This document shows, in pieces, positions 45,906-59,696 of a DNA stretch of 64,000 nt; the stretch's first letter is position 1; each line of letters starts with the position of its first letter. The stretch is from Diadema setosum (Eukaryota > Echinodermata > Echinoidea > Diadematoida > Diadematidae), in the NCBI GenBank assembly GCA_033980235.1, contig CM067069.1, positions 15,325,828 through 15,389,827 of the forward strand, written 5' to 3'. The notes beneath the pieces are model-generated. The model was not told where the DNA came from, searched no databases, and saw only the letters and a program-made list of their open reading frames with translations. The position numbers were made by a program, and so were the translations under genes.

Positions 45906-47160
45906 ACGAACACACTTGCGTGATCATGTGATGTGACTGACATTCATTGTTGAAAAACAAAACTACACTAATAAAGCAAAACAAAAGCAAAGCCACAACT
46001 GGTGAATCATTTCGTAATTTCGACAGTTTTCATCTTTCTCAGACAAGAAAAGTATGACACCAAAGATGAAGAAACTTCCGATTCAGTTTAGGAGTACCGT
46101 AGATGAACACAAAAAATAAGTTTGGGACGCTGAAGTAGATATGAAGGTATACCGTCACTTTCCTACGTCACACAGGTATTTAAATCACCACTGGAAAGTG
46201 AGACGATAAAGTTGATCTTAATGGAAGTCTTTTGCTTATTCCTTCCTTTGGCATTGATTTCATTCACCGCGCATTGGAAGTAGGACATATACTCACGTTA
46301 TCAGAAAGCTGGCAAAGATAACTGTTTGAACCCATGCACCGCGGTGCCTGGGAATGTTTTGCTGTAACCCGTCGGAAGTTATGGAAGCCGATATCAAAGC
46401 CGATAATCGGTGACTAAAAAATGAGGATCTCCTGTTCAAAGTTCGAGAACTTTGCCTTTCCCAATGAACTCGGCACACGCTATATAGTTGGTATTACTTT
46501 ACGATACGGTTGATATCGATACTTTTATTTCTGTGGAGCTAATGCCATATGTCGATGCAAATACCTCCTGAACTTCATTCGAGCTTCATAGTGAAAATAG
46601 GATAAAATTGTTCAATATTACGGCTGCGGTATCCTTGCTAAGTCCACACGTTCACGTTCGTTAGAAATCACACTGTTTAACTAAAACATTATTTATAAAT
46701 ACATGTTCACTGCGACAATGAATCCTTTACAATACTAGCTATAAATGTTTCCATCGAAATTCAAACGTGTAAAACAGAGACATATTCAAATGCGAAATAT
46801 GTCAAGGCGGCCTAGCTAATTAATGATATTTGTTATATCTTTTCACTGGGTCTTTGAGTCGGGTGATGAAACGAAATTAGTGTAATGTATTTTCACCAAA
46901 AGCCTATCAAAAAAAGAAAAACTAAAATAAACTGGAGAGGGGGAGGGAGAAAAAAGAATAGGAGGATAATTACAAACGAAACCGAGAGACTGCCGGGGTG
47001 TGTTAATGTACATATCTATTTCCCAATTCAACGAAGGTATTGGCCTGAGGTATAACGGTGCCCTTCGCATTGTAGCGAATTCGGTCACGTAATTGCTATT
47101 AATTTTTCATTATATAGAAAGGATCTACTGCGCTAATTTTATGTCTCCTAGAATCACCAC

Positions 47161-47192
<32 letters not shown>

Positions 47193-50100
47193 GTGTCACG
47201 TACCATCCCCAACCACTACGTCGCCGCCTCGCAACCGCAACGATCTCGGCGATATGTGCGAGTATTTTGGATGAACAAGGTCTGGAAACAATTAATCAGC
47301 TATAGCGTCTCTGCGCTATGCCACATCAGAACACCTGTCCTGCTCCGCCACGGAATCGGATGTGGTGCGTAACGGTTCACTATCTAGACAGCACTGTCTC
47401 ATACTCAACGGGAGACCGAGGGACGTACCAACACTACAGAATAGACCCAATCTCAACAGTGATGCGTTACTTTAAAATTGCATCCTGTTATGTATCTTGT
47501 CACGAGTGGTTTAAAATATTGGAACGGTTTTTTTCTTTCTTTCTTTCTTTGAGAAGTTGAGAAACGACTTCAGCACCAAAAGACGTATGCCCTACCAAAT
47601 ACCAAGAAATAAAATGCAATAAAATGGACTTTGAAGAGCATTTCATAATCATATTGATTAGATATCAGAAGTGCACTGTAAAGAGACATGTATACAGTTT
47701 GTTTGTTAGTTTGCCGTTGTTATAGTGTTTTAAATCTGTTTGTAAGAATGAGTGACACTGGTTATGAAACACTGAAACTGCAGGGTTGTTTTTTGTTTTT
47801 GCTTATTGCAACCAAAATAAATACAGTGTGCGTACACAATATTTATGTAAAAATGTAAGTCGGGTATCAAACAATCAGAATTGAGTTTGCAGAGAGTTAC
47901 GTTTGATTCTAACTTATGTTCGATCTCAACTTCAACTTCAACCACCGGTCCACTAGGTCATAAAAAAAAAAAGTTCACAAGAGGGTTGGACGAAAGGGCA
48001 AGAGGGGGGAGGGACGCTTGAATGTGAACTTGAACTTGTAATAGTTATGACAGTTTGTTTCTGTAAGAAATTTATATTCATCGGAAACTACCTGGTATAA
48101 CCTGAATCGAATCTGCTGAGACGGAAGGCTCGTACGTGCTGGATACAAGCGAGGGTGAGGCGGAAGACCCGTTGAAAAAAAAAAATCCACCCGGGGTTAA
48201 GGTCAGAGCAAATCACAGTAATGACATTGACCCGGAAGACATTCTGAGCTAACAGTTTCTTCGGCCTGCCTGTCAGGAGGAACTATCTTGCGGTGACTCA
48301 CTTGTTACGTCGGGGTCTGTAAACACGATCATGAACCTGTCTACACCCCCTCACGTCTTCGACAATATACGTCCAGGAGTTACTGAACTGCGGGGACTCC
48401 CCCCTTCAGGACTACGGATAACTATGTTCAAGAGCAAATAGGAAAATGCTTCCGACATGGTTTTTAAACTTGTGTTTCATTTTGTGGGTTTTTTTTTTTC
48501 ACGCTCGCCCTTTGTGCCCGTTAGCATGAGCTGTTCACAATACGATACACTTCATAACTACATGATTGGGTCAACATCAATGCGCTGGTCCGTGGGTGGC
48601 TAAAGTACTTTAACAATGCGAGAAAGACTGGGATCATCATCATGGTATTCTGACTCAAAATGCTTGTATATTCATCCGCTTTACGCCTACACATGAGCAT
48701 TTACTGACAATCGCTTTACCTTGCATAGCATCATTCTGACACGACAATGAAAATCAAATTCTGGTAACGCCTCCTTGTATACGGGTACCAACGATGACAT
48801 AATATCCCCCCCCCCACCCACACACACACACACCTCTGAAGTCAGAGAGATCACAAGTTTATTCCATTCATCTCCCTTGTGTTCCCTATTAAAAAAAAAA
48901 AAATCTCCCATTAAGGGCACTTTTTGCACAACGAAATCCTGCCGAGAATTGAAAAATGCGTGAAAATGACCGGATACCACCTACGCACACTCGCCAGTAC
49001 CAGTCTGTGCAAATTCTATAGAGTAGCTTGCAGAAAGTTAACAGCAAAGCAAAAAACGAATAACAAACTAAAACAAAACCCGCAGACATCCTGATTTGTG
49101 ATCGCGAGACAAAGCAAACTCATGAGTCATCACTTACTTTGACATCACAACTCTAACGTCAGGTGCAATAGAAATGGAAGTAATCCGTCCATATTATCAA
49201 CGGGTGAGTCAATAAGAACTTTAACACTTTGGGTGCTTTGAGTGCCGTTTGACGCAAAAAGCACACACACACACACAAAAAAAAAAAAAAAACCGCAATA
49301 GCATTATGCACATTGTCCAAAGTGCTGGGTAGAGAAAGGTGAAAGAGCCACCTCCTCTTATATAAAGATATGCATAGCGGAAAAAAAAGTTGCTGCCAGT
49401 GCCTTCAATTGTATAGCCAAAACTACTTCAAGCGGAAACACAACTACAAATACATGGCACAAACATAAGTTGCTGTCAGTTTTAAAGATACATACAGCCA
49501 AAGTGAAATGATTTCATTTCACAAATGTATGAGTTAAGTTTGAATAGAAGAAAAACGAAAGATAATGTAAAAAGATTGAATACACTGTACTCTTAAACAG
49601 TAAAATACACGTTTGATATCACGCTAAGAATGTTATGACACGAAATGACGGGAAGGACGGTGTGCAGTGTTGTGGTGTCTCCATTTCAGAACCTGCCGAA
49701 ATTTGCTGACTAAAATGAATGATTATGAAACTACTGCGTTCAACATTTTTTAGCTATACACTAAGAACAAAATTTTGATAAACTGTTTACTAAATGATTT
49801 ATCATACAACTACTCTATATGGGAAATATTATTATGGTACGTCCGGTCCACTCACAGCTTTCTGTCTCAAAAAAACAAAACAAAACAAAACAAAAACAAA
49901 ACAAAAACGCGTTATTTTCAAACCCTGATTATGCTATAATATTATAACAAGTGTTAAAATCTACACTCAATATCGCAGTCTCTGGGCGCAGATTCTAGTA
50001 AAGTGTGCAGGACAATGGTAGCTCAGATTCTTCAAATAATGAACATAATTGTATGTTGCTTGAGGGTTTGCATGGTAAAGTAAATGAAGGAGAAAGGTTT

Positions 50101-50538
50101 GCGGTATAGCATCATGTGTATGTAGTCCTTGTAGGGATCGTGTCTTGACATAAGAAGAGCCTAGAAAGAAGAGAGTTGAGAGTTGAGAGTTTTCCTCATT
50201 ATGACCATTGTTAGACATTGAAGTGTATACGGCTGTATCACCACGAGTACATGTGTGTGTGTGAGTGTATGTGTATGTTTGTGTGTATATGTAAATCTGA
50301 TTGATTGACTTTGTAATCAGGACGTGACTTTATCTTGGGTTATGAGCAATAATTAGTCTTCTTTAGCCTTTATATAGGCCTACATGTATTTATAATTTTC
50401 TCTCTCCCTCTCCCTCTCCCTCTCTATTGTTCCTCTTTTCGCGTTTCTTCTCTGAAAAAAAAAACTTCTTTTTTTTTACATAACTATTTTTTGTTTTTAA
50501 TTTTGCAAACATTTCATTGTGTGAGTTTTTTGCAAGTT

Positions 50539-50958
50539 TTAAAGGGATGGTATAGTTTTGGTTGAGATGATGATTCCGATTTTTCTCTTTTTGCGAGATA
50601 ATTAGAAACCACCTATGAAAAAATAAAGAGCATGCAATTCTGTTTGGAATTCAGAGATTATTTGATGAAAATCAGTTTTTTATTTGATGAAAATCAGTTT
50701 TTTATTTGATGAAAATCAGTTTTTTATTTGATGAAAATCAGTTTTAGATGGTTGAGATTTTCAAAAATAAAGTAAAGGTGGGGGTCTAGGACTTCTTTGT
50801 TTTTGGATATCTCAGCCATTTCAAAACCAATTTTTATCACATAAACTTTGAATTCCTCTTAGAATATGCTCTTTTATATTTCAAAAGAGGTTTCTCATTT
50901 TCTCACGAAAAAAAGTTGAAAACCTGAAGCCCCATCTCAACCCGATACCATCCTTTGA
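50539..50958. mobile_element. TTAA-type foldback MITE, family C copy 2
   Basis: It is bounded by TTAA on the left and a mutated TTGA on the right, with the AAGGGATGGTATAGTTTTGG end matched by CCCGATACCATCCTTT. It carries an internal expansion of a 22-bp unit (50661-50746). Confidence 0.8.
50661..50746. repeat. 22-bp tandem repeat inside MITE arm
   Basis: About four copies of TTTGATGAAAATCAGTTTTT plus TA, all nearly identical. Other family C copies have a single TTTGATGAAAAT here, so the repeat expanded after insertion or in this sublineage. Confidence 0.95.
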
Positions 50959-52673
50959 GCGAAGAACTTGAACTTGATATTGCACCACTTCCAATATTAT
51001 TGGATTTTAGAACAGCTATTGTTCATGAAATCAGATATGAAATTAAATTATTGATTACGTTATCCGTTCCTAGTTATCCAGCATAAACCCATATTATGCC
51101 TTTTATTCGTGATCTGCTCGAATGTCAGTAATGTATTGTATTCTATATGAGATCGAAGTTTCTGTTTACAAAATCTCATAAGGAAACTGATAGCGTACTG
51201 TTTCCCCTACTCGAGGACTACTTTATTACCAGAATAAGAAGTGTAAGGCAACCTTGATAATTCCACATATTTCCCTGATTACAGCGGAGTGAATTGTGAT
51301 ACAGTATATTATTATTCAAAAGGGTCATTTTTCTGTCACTGTTCTCACAACAGTGTCGTAGTCTTTTCTCCTTTTCAGTGAGAAGCTAACCTTTGTTTGC
51401 GTGACCGCTGACGTATTCTTGACTTGTTTATTCCCCCAATCCAATTGAAGGAATTTCTACTTCTCCTTGAACGATGAATTCGATTTTGTCGACAAATTGA
51501 TCAATGCAACAGTTTCATTTCCATGCTGAACAAGTCACTCAGAGCGATATCGTTATGAATGAAATAGCCTCCAATGACCTCTGACCCCGTTTCGTGCACA
51601 CCATCATAACGGCGCACAATAGCCGCGCGCCTGCCCCGCAGACCGTATTAACATTCCGAGATGATTGCCTTTATTATGCACGGTGCCTGTCTCGCGATCA
51701 AAAATGACACGTTCATTGTCAGCGGCGACATGGCTTATTGGGCGCATTAAGGGCCGCAGCAGCCAGCAAGTTTGAACACTTTCACCTGTTGTTTAGTTAC
51801 AGCCTGTCATATGACCGATTAGCTCTTTAAAAGACAAGAGTAGAGTCTGGGAAAGAGAGACTTTGTGTGTGTGTGGGAGGGGGGTGTAGGGGAGCTGTGA
51901 AAGTTTATCATCCTGAGAGCATGCAACACATACGAAATGAGAAATAATTGAAATACGAAATAATGTGTCATTTATTTTGTGGCGCACTATAACGACATAA
52001 TATCTCTTTTTTTTTTCTTCCTGCAAATTTAATTCTTTATTTGATAAAAATGTTTTGGGGTACAAAAAGTTCTCATGTGGTGAGAAAACCTGCAAAAGAT
52101 AGAGTGATTTTTCAATGATTTTCACTCAACACCAAGATTGAAGCAATTTAAAACCATTTTCAGTCTAAAGTTTAAAAACGCTTTAAACGATGACATCTTT
52201 TAAAAAAATATCAAAACACCACTTTCTAAGTCAGCACACACAGGAATTTTGCAACTTTTTGTTGTTGTTGTTGTTGAGAATCAATAAAAACAACGCAATT
52301 TATATGATCAGCTCTGCTCGACGCTTTGGGCCATTGTTAATGTGTGGTTTAAAAAAAAAATGTCGCTAATCATGTAAGCAGCTTTATATATTATGACCAC
52401 ATAGCGATTGCCTGGACTTGGACCTCGTTTACCATGTTAACTGGGAATAATATACTGTGAGTTCATGGCCAAAAGTGCTTCATCATGCAAAGAAATCGTC
52501 GAAATCAGGATCGCAGGCGCCAGGCTTCAGGGAGGGGGGGGGGGGATTCGACGGGCAAGAGGGACATCTTTAGTTCCTGTTAATTCGAAGAAGACACCCG
52601 GCCAGTCCTCGGATTAGGGACGATGGGCGTGGCTAAACTTCGTTTGGCACCAGGCGACTGGAGGGAAATAGGG

Positions 52674-52680
52674 TATAAAG
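52674..52680 (+). promoter_or_regulatory. Possible TATA box
   Basis: TATAAAG preceded by a GGGCGTGGC GC-box-like motif about 45 nt upstream. An 82-codon frame (52839-53087) follows, with no recognised domain. It could be chance. Confidence 0.2.
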
Positions 52681-53714
52681 CGTTCACTGTGGACGGATGC
52701 CAACGACAAACGAACGGACTTCAAGAAAAAACAGAGGAGAATAGGAAAAGTGCCTCCAGAGTCCGATCATCTCAATAAATTAACCCTATCATAACTATCG
52801 ACACATTCCACATCATCTATCTTCTATGGCACACTGAGGTGAAGAGACTAATAGGGTTAATAAAGCTATGTGTCGGGTCACGTCTAGGTCAACTTCAGCG
52901 CACGTCATTCCAATCGGCTGACGGGCGCGTCTTCGAAGTATGTATTGCCCTATTTCTTCGGAGAGTTGGACGCCTTCAACTCGGTCCACCTGTCGCTCGG
53001 AACCGCTCTGTGTATGACGAAGTATGTGTGGACGAAAAACCCTCTCCACCATACGAGCAGAAAATAGTCTGGCTGTGGAACAGGTGAACATTTACAGTCA
53101 CTGAACTTTGAGGCATGTAACCTAAATTTGGGTTCATGAACATTATTGACCATTTTCCCCCCTCCAACCCACATGTCGCCTCTAGACTCTGACGGATTCA
53201 TCAACGTCAAAATCCGATTTCTTTTTTCGCCTTCAGACTCCTTATTGTTTTGTTTTTCATCAGTCTTGCGGCTAATTTGATATTTGATCCTCGTAAACAT
53301 GCGAAGGGAGAACACGCGAACTTTATCAAGTTGCTCGAACGTCATTCACCACATCAGAGTCTATTGTGAGAATTCAAAAGCGACAGAGCAGAAAAAAAAA
53401 AGTCGTCGGTTTTTTCTTTTTCAATCTATTTGTTGTAGTTCTTACTTTATATTCCCACCGTTATAGATCATTTCGAGAGAGGTTATTGTAGTCCTATATG
53501 ACCACGATCGAGGCATTACGACATCATCAGATTAATGGAATCCAAACTTTTTCAACGACTTTCATGTAAGGTATGGTATATGAAAATGCAATATAATGTT
53601 TAAAGGAAATGAAAAACAAACTTGGGAGGAGTACGACACCAACAATGAAAAAAAAAAAGAAGAAGCAGCAAACGATCCAAAATTCATCCATTGTGGGACA
53701 CTGCAATTATGATG

Positions 53715-53875
53715 ACACTATCATAATGACGATTACAATGATATATATAATGATGATGATGATAATAATAAGAATAATAGTAATAGTAATACTGATAATA
53801 ATATGAAGAAGAAGAAGGATGAAAATAATAGTGAGCATATGAATAATAATGATATTTATAATGATGATAGTGACA
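53715..53875. repeat. Degenerate GAT/AAT trinucleotide tract
   Basis: Imperfect ATA, GAT and AAG trinucleotides directly left of a family C MITE. Confidence 0.8.
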
Positions 53876-53919
53876 AAGTAAAAGCGTTGGAAATCATACA
53901 TTTCCTTGATCTCTGCGTT

Positions 53920-54307
53920 TTAAAGGGATAGTACAGTATTGGAGGAGATGAAAATTGGGCTTTTAACTTTTTGCGAGGTACCAAGAAAACACTATACTTA
54001 TGAAATAGTACCAGTTTAAGACGAAGTCAAAGTTTATTTGATGAAAATTAGGTTTGGAATAACTGAAACATACAAAAACAAGGTAAAACAAAGCGATCGT
54101 AATAAAGTGTGGGTCCCACACTTTATTAGAATCGCTCTGTTTTGGATATCTCGGCCATTTCAAAACCAATTTTCATCAAATAAACGTTGAATTCCTCCTG
54201 GAATTACATGCCCTTTCATATTTCATAAGAGGCTTCTCATTATCTCACCAAAAAAAATGTTAGAAACCTGAAATTAGGTCTCAACCAGAACTATACAATC
54301 CCTTTAA
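53920..54307. mobile_element. TTAA-flanked foldback MITE, family C copy 3
   Basis: The most complete copy: TTAA on both sides, AAGGGATAGTACAGT opposite CTATACAATCCCTT, and a centre palindrome AAAGTGTGGGTCCCACACTT. The inner arms share TTTGATGAAAATTAGG against CCAATTTTCATCAAA. Confidence 0.88.
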
Positions 54308-55469
54308 CCGTGACTTTGAAACATGATATATTTCATATTTTATGCCGTGTCACACAGATATGAGGAGGAATTAAGTCACGCGTGAGAGTGCTGTGTGTGG
54401 TGCTGGATGTGTGGTGTTAAACAGGCTTCGAGGTGGCAGGATTTATTGACAGTAACCTCAGGCGATAATGCTGACACCAACGAACTCTGCTAGAATTTTA
54501 TGCATTTATGAATGGCCGCAGGGTCTGGACGTAGTCACGCATTCTGAAGCAGATTCAGCAAGCAAATGCCCAAACATAAGACAAGCGATGGTTGTGATAC
54601 ATTCGAGGGACTAGTAATCTTGGGTCCTTGGTAACGAATTTGAATTTATTGCAAATGATCTATATTTATTGCAAAATATCTGATCTATATTTGATCTGTA
54701 TGTATGTGTGCGTTGTGTTTTTCCTCGAGGCAATTACTTATTCTTTTTCTGATATTCGTTTTCCCCTTTACATCTCATCTTGCACATTGAAACACCTTAA
54801 AAAGAATGTTGGAAACGGATTAAAACTAAAAGTCAAGAATTGATTCTTTTTACGTTGCTGTGACTTAACATAAAATTCAGCTCAAGAAAATTAAAGAAAA
54901 GAATTAATGCATTTCAACTTACTCAACTTTATCGCTCATAAACTGGTCAGCAACTATTCCTTTATAAAGAATATCCTTAACATTAAACTTCACAATGCGT
55001 AATACAGAAAGGGGTCAAAATGGTATAAGTGGAATCATATGCATGATTTTAGATGGTGAGTGTGAATGGCAAGTTGACATTGTTTTTGTATGAATCAGAT
55101 TCTCTTCCATGGTCTAATCTATTTCCTAAGCCTTTACGGTCAGTGGTACTCTTCACACGTGGTAGGTCGACAATAAACTGTGCTAAACTGTGGAGCAATC
55201 GGCAACCGCAGCGCCTTGACATACATTTTCTGATGCCCGTCACTCTTGCGATTGAAGATCACTATTTTAAAAGCTTGTGGGATGTAAGAGTCACGTGTCA
55301 CTGTAGGCCTGTATTAACCCCGTTATTCTTGTGCTGTTTGGCGTGCATAGTTTGCTCTTGTTTTTTATTCATTATTTCCCAAATATATTCTCTTTTTTTC
55401 TTCACAGTTAGTGCGCTATTTGGTGTTAACTTTTTGAAAGAGATATCTAGGTAGATCCTAATAATAGAA

Positions 55470-55570
55470 AAGACATACGAAAGCTTTGAGAGAAAAGAGA
55501 GGAAGAGAGAGAAAGAAAGATAGAGGAAGTGTGAGAGAGAGAGAGAGAGAAATGAGAAAAAGAGCAAGAT
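55470..55570. repeat. GA-rich simple repeat
   Basis: AGAGA/GAAAGA purine tract; non-coding. Confidence 0.85.
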
Positions 55571-56619
55571 ATAGTAGGGAGAGAAAAAAGGATATATTAT
55601 ATCGGCAGTGCGAGAGAAATAAAAAAAGTTCAGGTAGGAAAGTTCACGGCGCCAAGGAAAGACAAGCACATCGATATGTTCGTCACCTCCTAGGGCTGGG
55701 ATTCCGGTCTTGAAAGCCGGCACGCTGGGAGCGTAATAGGGTGATGGGACTCTCTCGAAAATGTGACGAATTGCGGAAATAATTCATAATGCCCTAATTG
55801 TTACAGAGCAAGTCAATCGTTGAACGATTGTGAATTCGACTGGAATATCATAGATTTTTTGGCTGGTCACGTGGTCTCGGATAGCGGCACGCATGCAGGA
55901 ATCGCCTGCTGACTGTGTGTGTGAGTCATGCGATATCCATCGCGGCTCTCATGCGAATGCAAACAGAATAAAAGAATTCAAAATAGCATTGTTGAAAAAG
56001 GAACTCATTATTTTTATTTACACACTCTGGGGTCTCTTTCCGACACATTGTAAAAAGAAATATGACGAGTTGGTATTTTTTTTTTGCAAGGTTCTTGACT
56101 TCTATACGTTACTGAGACAAACGATTCAACCATTACCGCAATAGGATGGAACTGATATAGCCAAATTTGACCGGCAAGGGAAAAGGGTGGGGCTTTATCA
56201 AGTCTTGCATTATTTTTTTTTAATATCATTACCATTATTTTTCTTAATTTGGGTGGGCATAAGTTCGATTACGATGTTCAGCCGCCACGCCCCAGCTCCT
56301 TTCTTCTGCTCTGGCCAACTGACTTGTTCAAACGCCATACAGTCAGTGTTTGTGTAGCGGAAGCACGTCGTCACCGATCTGCTTGTCGCTACAGTGTAAG
56401 AGTCATCGTATTGAGGAACACGGTGGAACGTGTCCAGGGTTAATGAATACTAAGGTGACCAGTGAATCATGAACTCATCAATGCACTTTTCCTGCGCTGT
56501 GTTTTAAGTTCAATTTTACTTCCTTAAGTAGAGTGAAAATCAAGCAAACATAACAGCTAAGATTTCAAACAAATTCACCCCCCCCCCCAAAAAAAAAGAG
56601 GAAGAAAGTCGTGGAATAT

Positions 56620-57180
56620 AGGGCTTTTTACACTTGCAAATATTTGCTTAGTCCCGTACCAACGGTGGGGCTAAGGGGGGGGGGGGGGGCTTAGCCCCAC
56701 CGTTGGTACCAGACTTTCCTTAGCCCACTTTCTGTTTACACTTGTTTTTGCCAAAGTGGGCTAGCCCCATCGATAATCCCGTACTATCTGGACTGCAAAA
56801 AAGCAGGGTTAGCACCGCAATTGCGGTGCCATAAAGCAAGCGAGTGTAAACAGAACGAAAAAATAATCCGGGGCTAAGCGACGGAGACGAAGTCCGACCC
56901 CCCACTGACCAATCAGAAACGAGGTAATCAAGTGCTGCCGGTGCGTGCGTGTACTTGTACAGTACACAGCGTAATCATGAATATTCATGTGGTTTGGAAA
57001 GTACGGGACTAAGAAATACGAGTGTAAAAAGGTCAGTTTTCTCCTTAGCCCAGGACAAGGGCTTAGTACGGGATTTATTGGCGAGTGTAAAAAGCTGAAA
57101 AGATTGGTACGGGACTAACGATAGTCCTGGATCAGAGAAAGTACGGGGTTAAGAAACACAAATGTAAAAAGGGCTTTTTA
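56620..57180. mobile_element. MITE family A, copy 2
   Basis: It starts AGGGCTTTTTACACTTGC and follows the 41-kb copy closely throughout, including the poly-G-centred hairpin and the block from CCAATCAGAAACGAGG to AATATTCATGTGG. The right end TGTAAAAAGGGCTTTTTA runs straight into copy 3. Confidence 0.85.
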
Positions 57181-57639
57181 AGGGCTTTCTACACTTGTAA
57201 ATTTTTGCTTAGTCCCGTACCAACGGTGGGGGTAAGGGGGGGGGGGGGGCTTAGCCCCACCGTTGGTACCGGACTTTCCTTAGCCCACTTTCTGTTTACA
57301 CTTGTTTTTGCCAAAGTGGGCTAGCCCCACCGATAATCTCGTGCTATCTGGCCCTGCAAAAAAGCAGGGTTAGCACCGCAATTGCGGTGCCAAGCAAGCG
57401 AGTGTAAACAGAACGAAGAAATAATCCGGGGTTAAGCGACGGAGACAAAACCCGAAACCCACAAAGTACGGGACTAAGACATACGAGTGTAAAAAGGTCA
57501 GTTTTCACTTTAGCCCGGACAAGAGCTGAGTACGGGATTTATTGGCGAGCGTAAAAAGCTGAAAAAAGTTGGTACGGCATTAACGATAGTCCTGGGTCAG
57601 AGGAAGTACGGTATTAAGAAACACAAGTGTAAAAAGGGA
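57181..57639. mobile_element. MITE family A, copy 3
   Basis: It is head-to-tail with copy 2 and starts AGGGCTTTCTACACTTGT. It lacks roughly 90 bp containing the CCAATCAGAAACGAGG block. The right end is ACACAAGTGTAAAAAGGGAT. Confidence 0.82.
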
Positions 57640-58158
57640 TTTAGAGTTTCGCATATTTTTCCTGCAGAGTGATATAGATCACAGTCAAAAATATGAACTG
57701 GGAGAGATGACAATGCCATGGTTTCATGGTCTCCCATTCGCTTTCAGTACTATTTTTTCTTTCTTTTTTTCTTTTTTGCTGAGCTTGACATGAATTTTAC
57801 GTCAAAGTCTTCAAGAGTTGTGACACTTTAGCATCAATGACTGTGAAGATGAAACGAGGTTTTTTCCGTGATTATGAACAAATAAAAGGAATTAGTTAAA
57901 TTTACAATATGCAACCAATAACCAATATGCAAGCCACAAGCCAATAGTAATATTGTCTTTTTCAACTTGTTTATCATGTTATTTTGACCCCCACCCCTGT
58001 GTGATGACGATTGATTATAAACAACTTCAAAGGTTTCAAAGGCTTCTAACCTTTAGTCTCCTCACTGTAAAACCATTATACTTAAGCCATTCTTTTGTTT
58101 CAATAAAATTTAAGCAGGTTGATGATAGTTATGCGCTGTGATATGCTTCGTTGAGAAT

Positions 58159-58532
58159 GGCTTGTGCCGAAAGGGTGGGTTGGGTGGTGGCGCTTCGCGT
58201 TAATGGGAACACCACCCTTCGTCCAAAGCCCCCCCCCCCCCCCCGGTTTTGCCGAAAGGGTGCGTTGGGAGCGTTGGGTCGCGTCGCGTTGACTGGAACC
58301 CCACCCTTCGTCCAAAGCCCCCCCCCCCCCGGTTTTGCCGAAAGGTGCGTTGGTACTTTTTCTCATGTAATATTAAAAGACGAGTTTTGAATTCATATTT
58401 AACCTTCAAACAACCATTTCAAAGAGGCTATCGTCCGGATCGGTTTCTAAGCGCACAGGGAGGAGACGAAAGTTGGTCTAATTCCATTTTGTATTAAGCA
58501 CATTACAAATTTAATGTAATGTATTATTATTA

Positions 58533-58578
<46 letters not shown>

Positions 58579-59696
58579 CGGTTTACACTCTATAACCACT
58601 TGGTCTACAGCCAGTTGGTCTAATAGACTGTTTAATATCAGTTGGTCTAATAACCAGTTGGTCTAGTCATCATTTCGTCCAATTACTGTTTGGTCTAATT
58701 GTTATTTAGTTTAATTACTATTTGGTCTACAGTCAATTCGTCTAATAATAGCCATTTGGTCTATTTTTGGTCTAACATCAATTTATATCATCAAATACCG
58801 ATTTGGTCTATTATGAGTTAGTCTAATTCCATTTCGTCTAATCATCAAATGGTCTAAAATAAAACCAAATTATTTTGTCCAATATAAATTTGGTGTACAC
58901 ATCATTAATTTTAGTCCATTGCCCAGTTGGTCTAGCCTCTGTCTATCATCATTATTTTAGTCTACACCCATTTAGTCTAATAACCATTGATCTTATTGTC
59001 ATTTGGTCTAATATCCAGCCTCCTGGTCTAATCAGGTACCATTTGGTCCAATCATCGTTTCGTCTATATGACCAACTGGGCTATTTTTTTTTTCTTTGGG
59101 GGGGGGGGGCCCTTTTTATTGATGTGTACACCAAATTTATATTGGACAAATTTGGTTTTATTTTAGACAATTTGATGATTAGACGAAATGGAATTACACC
59201 AACTCATAATAGACCAAAAATAGACCAAATGGCTATTATTAGACGAATTGACTGTAGACCAAATAGTAATTAAACCAAACTTAACAATTAGACCAAACAG
59301 TAATTGGACGAAATGATGACTAGACCAACTGGTTATTAGACCAACTGATATTAAACAGTCTATTAGACCAACTGGCTGTAGACCAGGTGGTAATAGAGTG
59401 TAAACCGATCCGGACTATAGCCTCTATGAAATGGTTGTTTGAAGGTTAAATATAAATTCAAAACTCGTCTTTTAATATTACATCAGAAAAAGTACCAACG
59501 CACCTTTTCGGCAAAACCGGGGGGGGGGGGGGGGGGGCTTTGGACGAAGGGTGGGGTTCCAGTCAACGCGACGCGACCCAACGCTCCCAACGCACCCTTT
59601 CGGCAAAACCGGGGGGGGGGGGGGGGCTTTGGACGAAGGGTGGTGTTCCCATTAACGCGACGCGCCACCACCCAACCCACCCTTTCGGCACAAGCC
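58159..59696. mobile_element. Large foldback element with 9-bp target duplication
   Basis: The ends GGCTTGTGCC and GGCACAAGCC are perfect inverted repeats, and GTTGAGAAT flanks the element directly on both sides (58150-58158 and 59697-59705). A 9-bp duplication with long inverted arms is typical of Mutator-like (MULE) elements. The outer arms hold two copies of a block with CCACCCTTCGTCCAAAG and a poly-C run. The inner arms consist of about 20-bp degenerate TTTGGTCTAATA repeats; the spacer is about 210 bp. A TTA microsatellite interrupts the left arm only. There is no transposase. Confidence 0.9.
58517..58577. repeat. TTA microsatellite inside left foldback arm
   Basis: About 60 bp of TTA units with no counterpart in the right arm, so it arose after the palindrome formed. 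Confidence 0.95.

Noticed and set aside
58100..58497. Overlapping Pro/Gly-rich frames near 58.2 and 59.5 kb
   Set aside because: They arise from the poly-C/poly-G blocks within the two arms of the foldback element.
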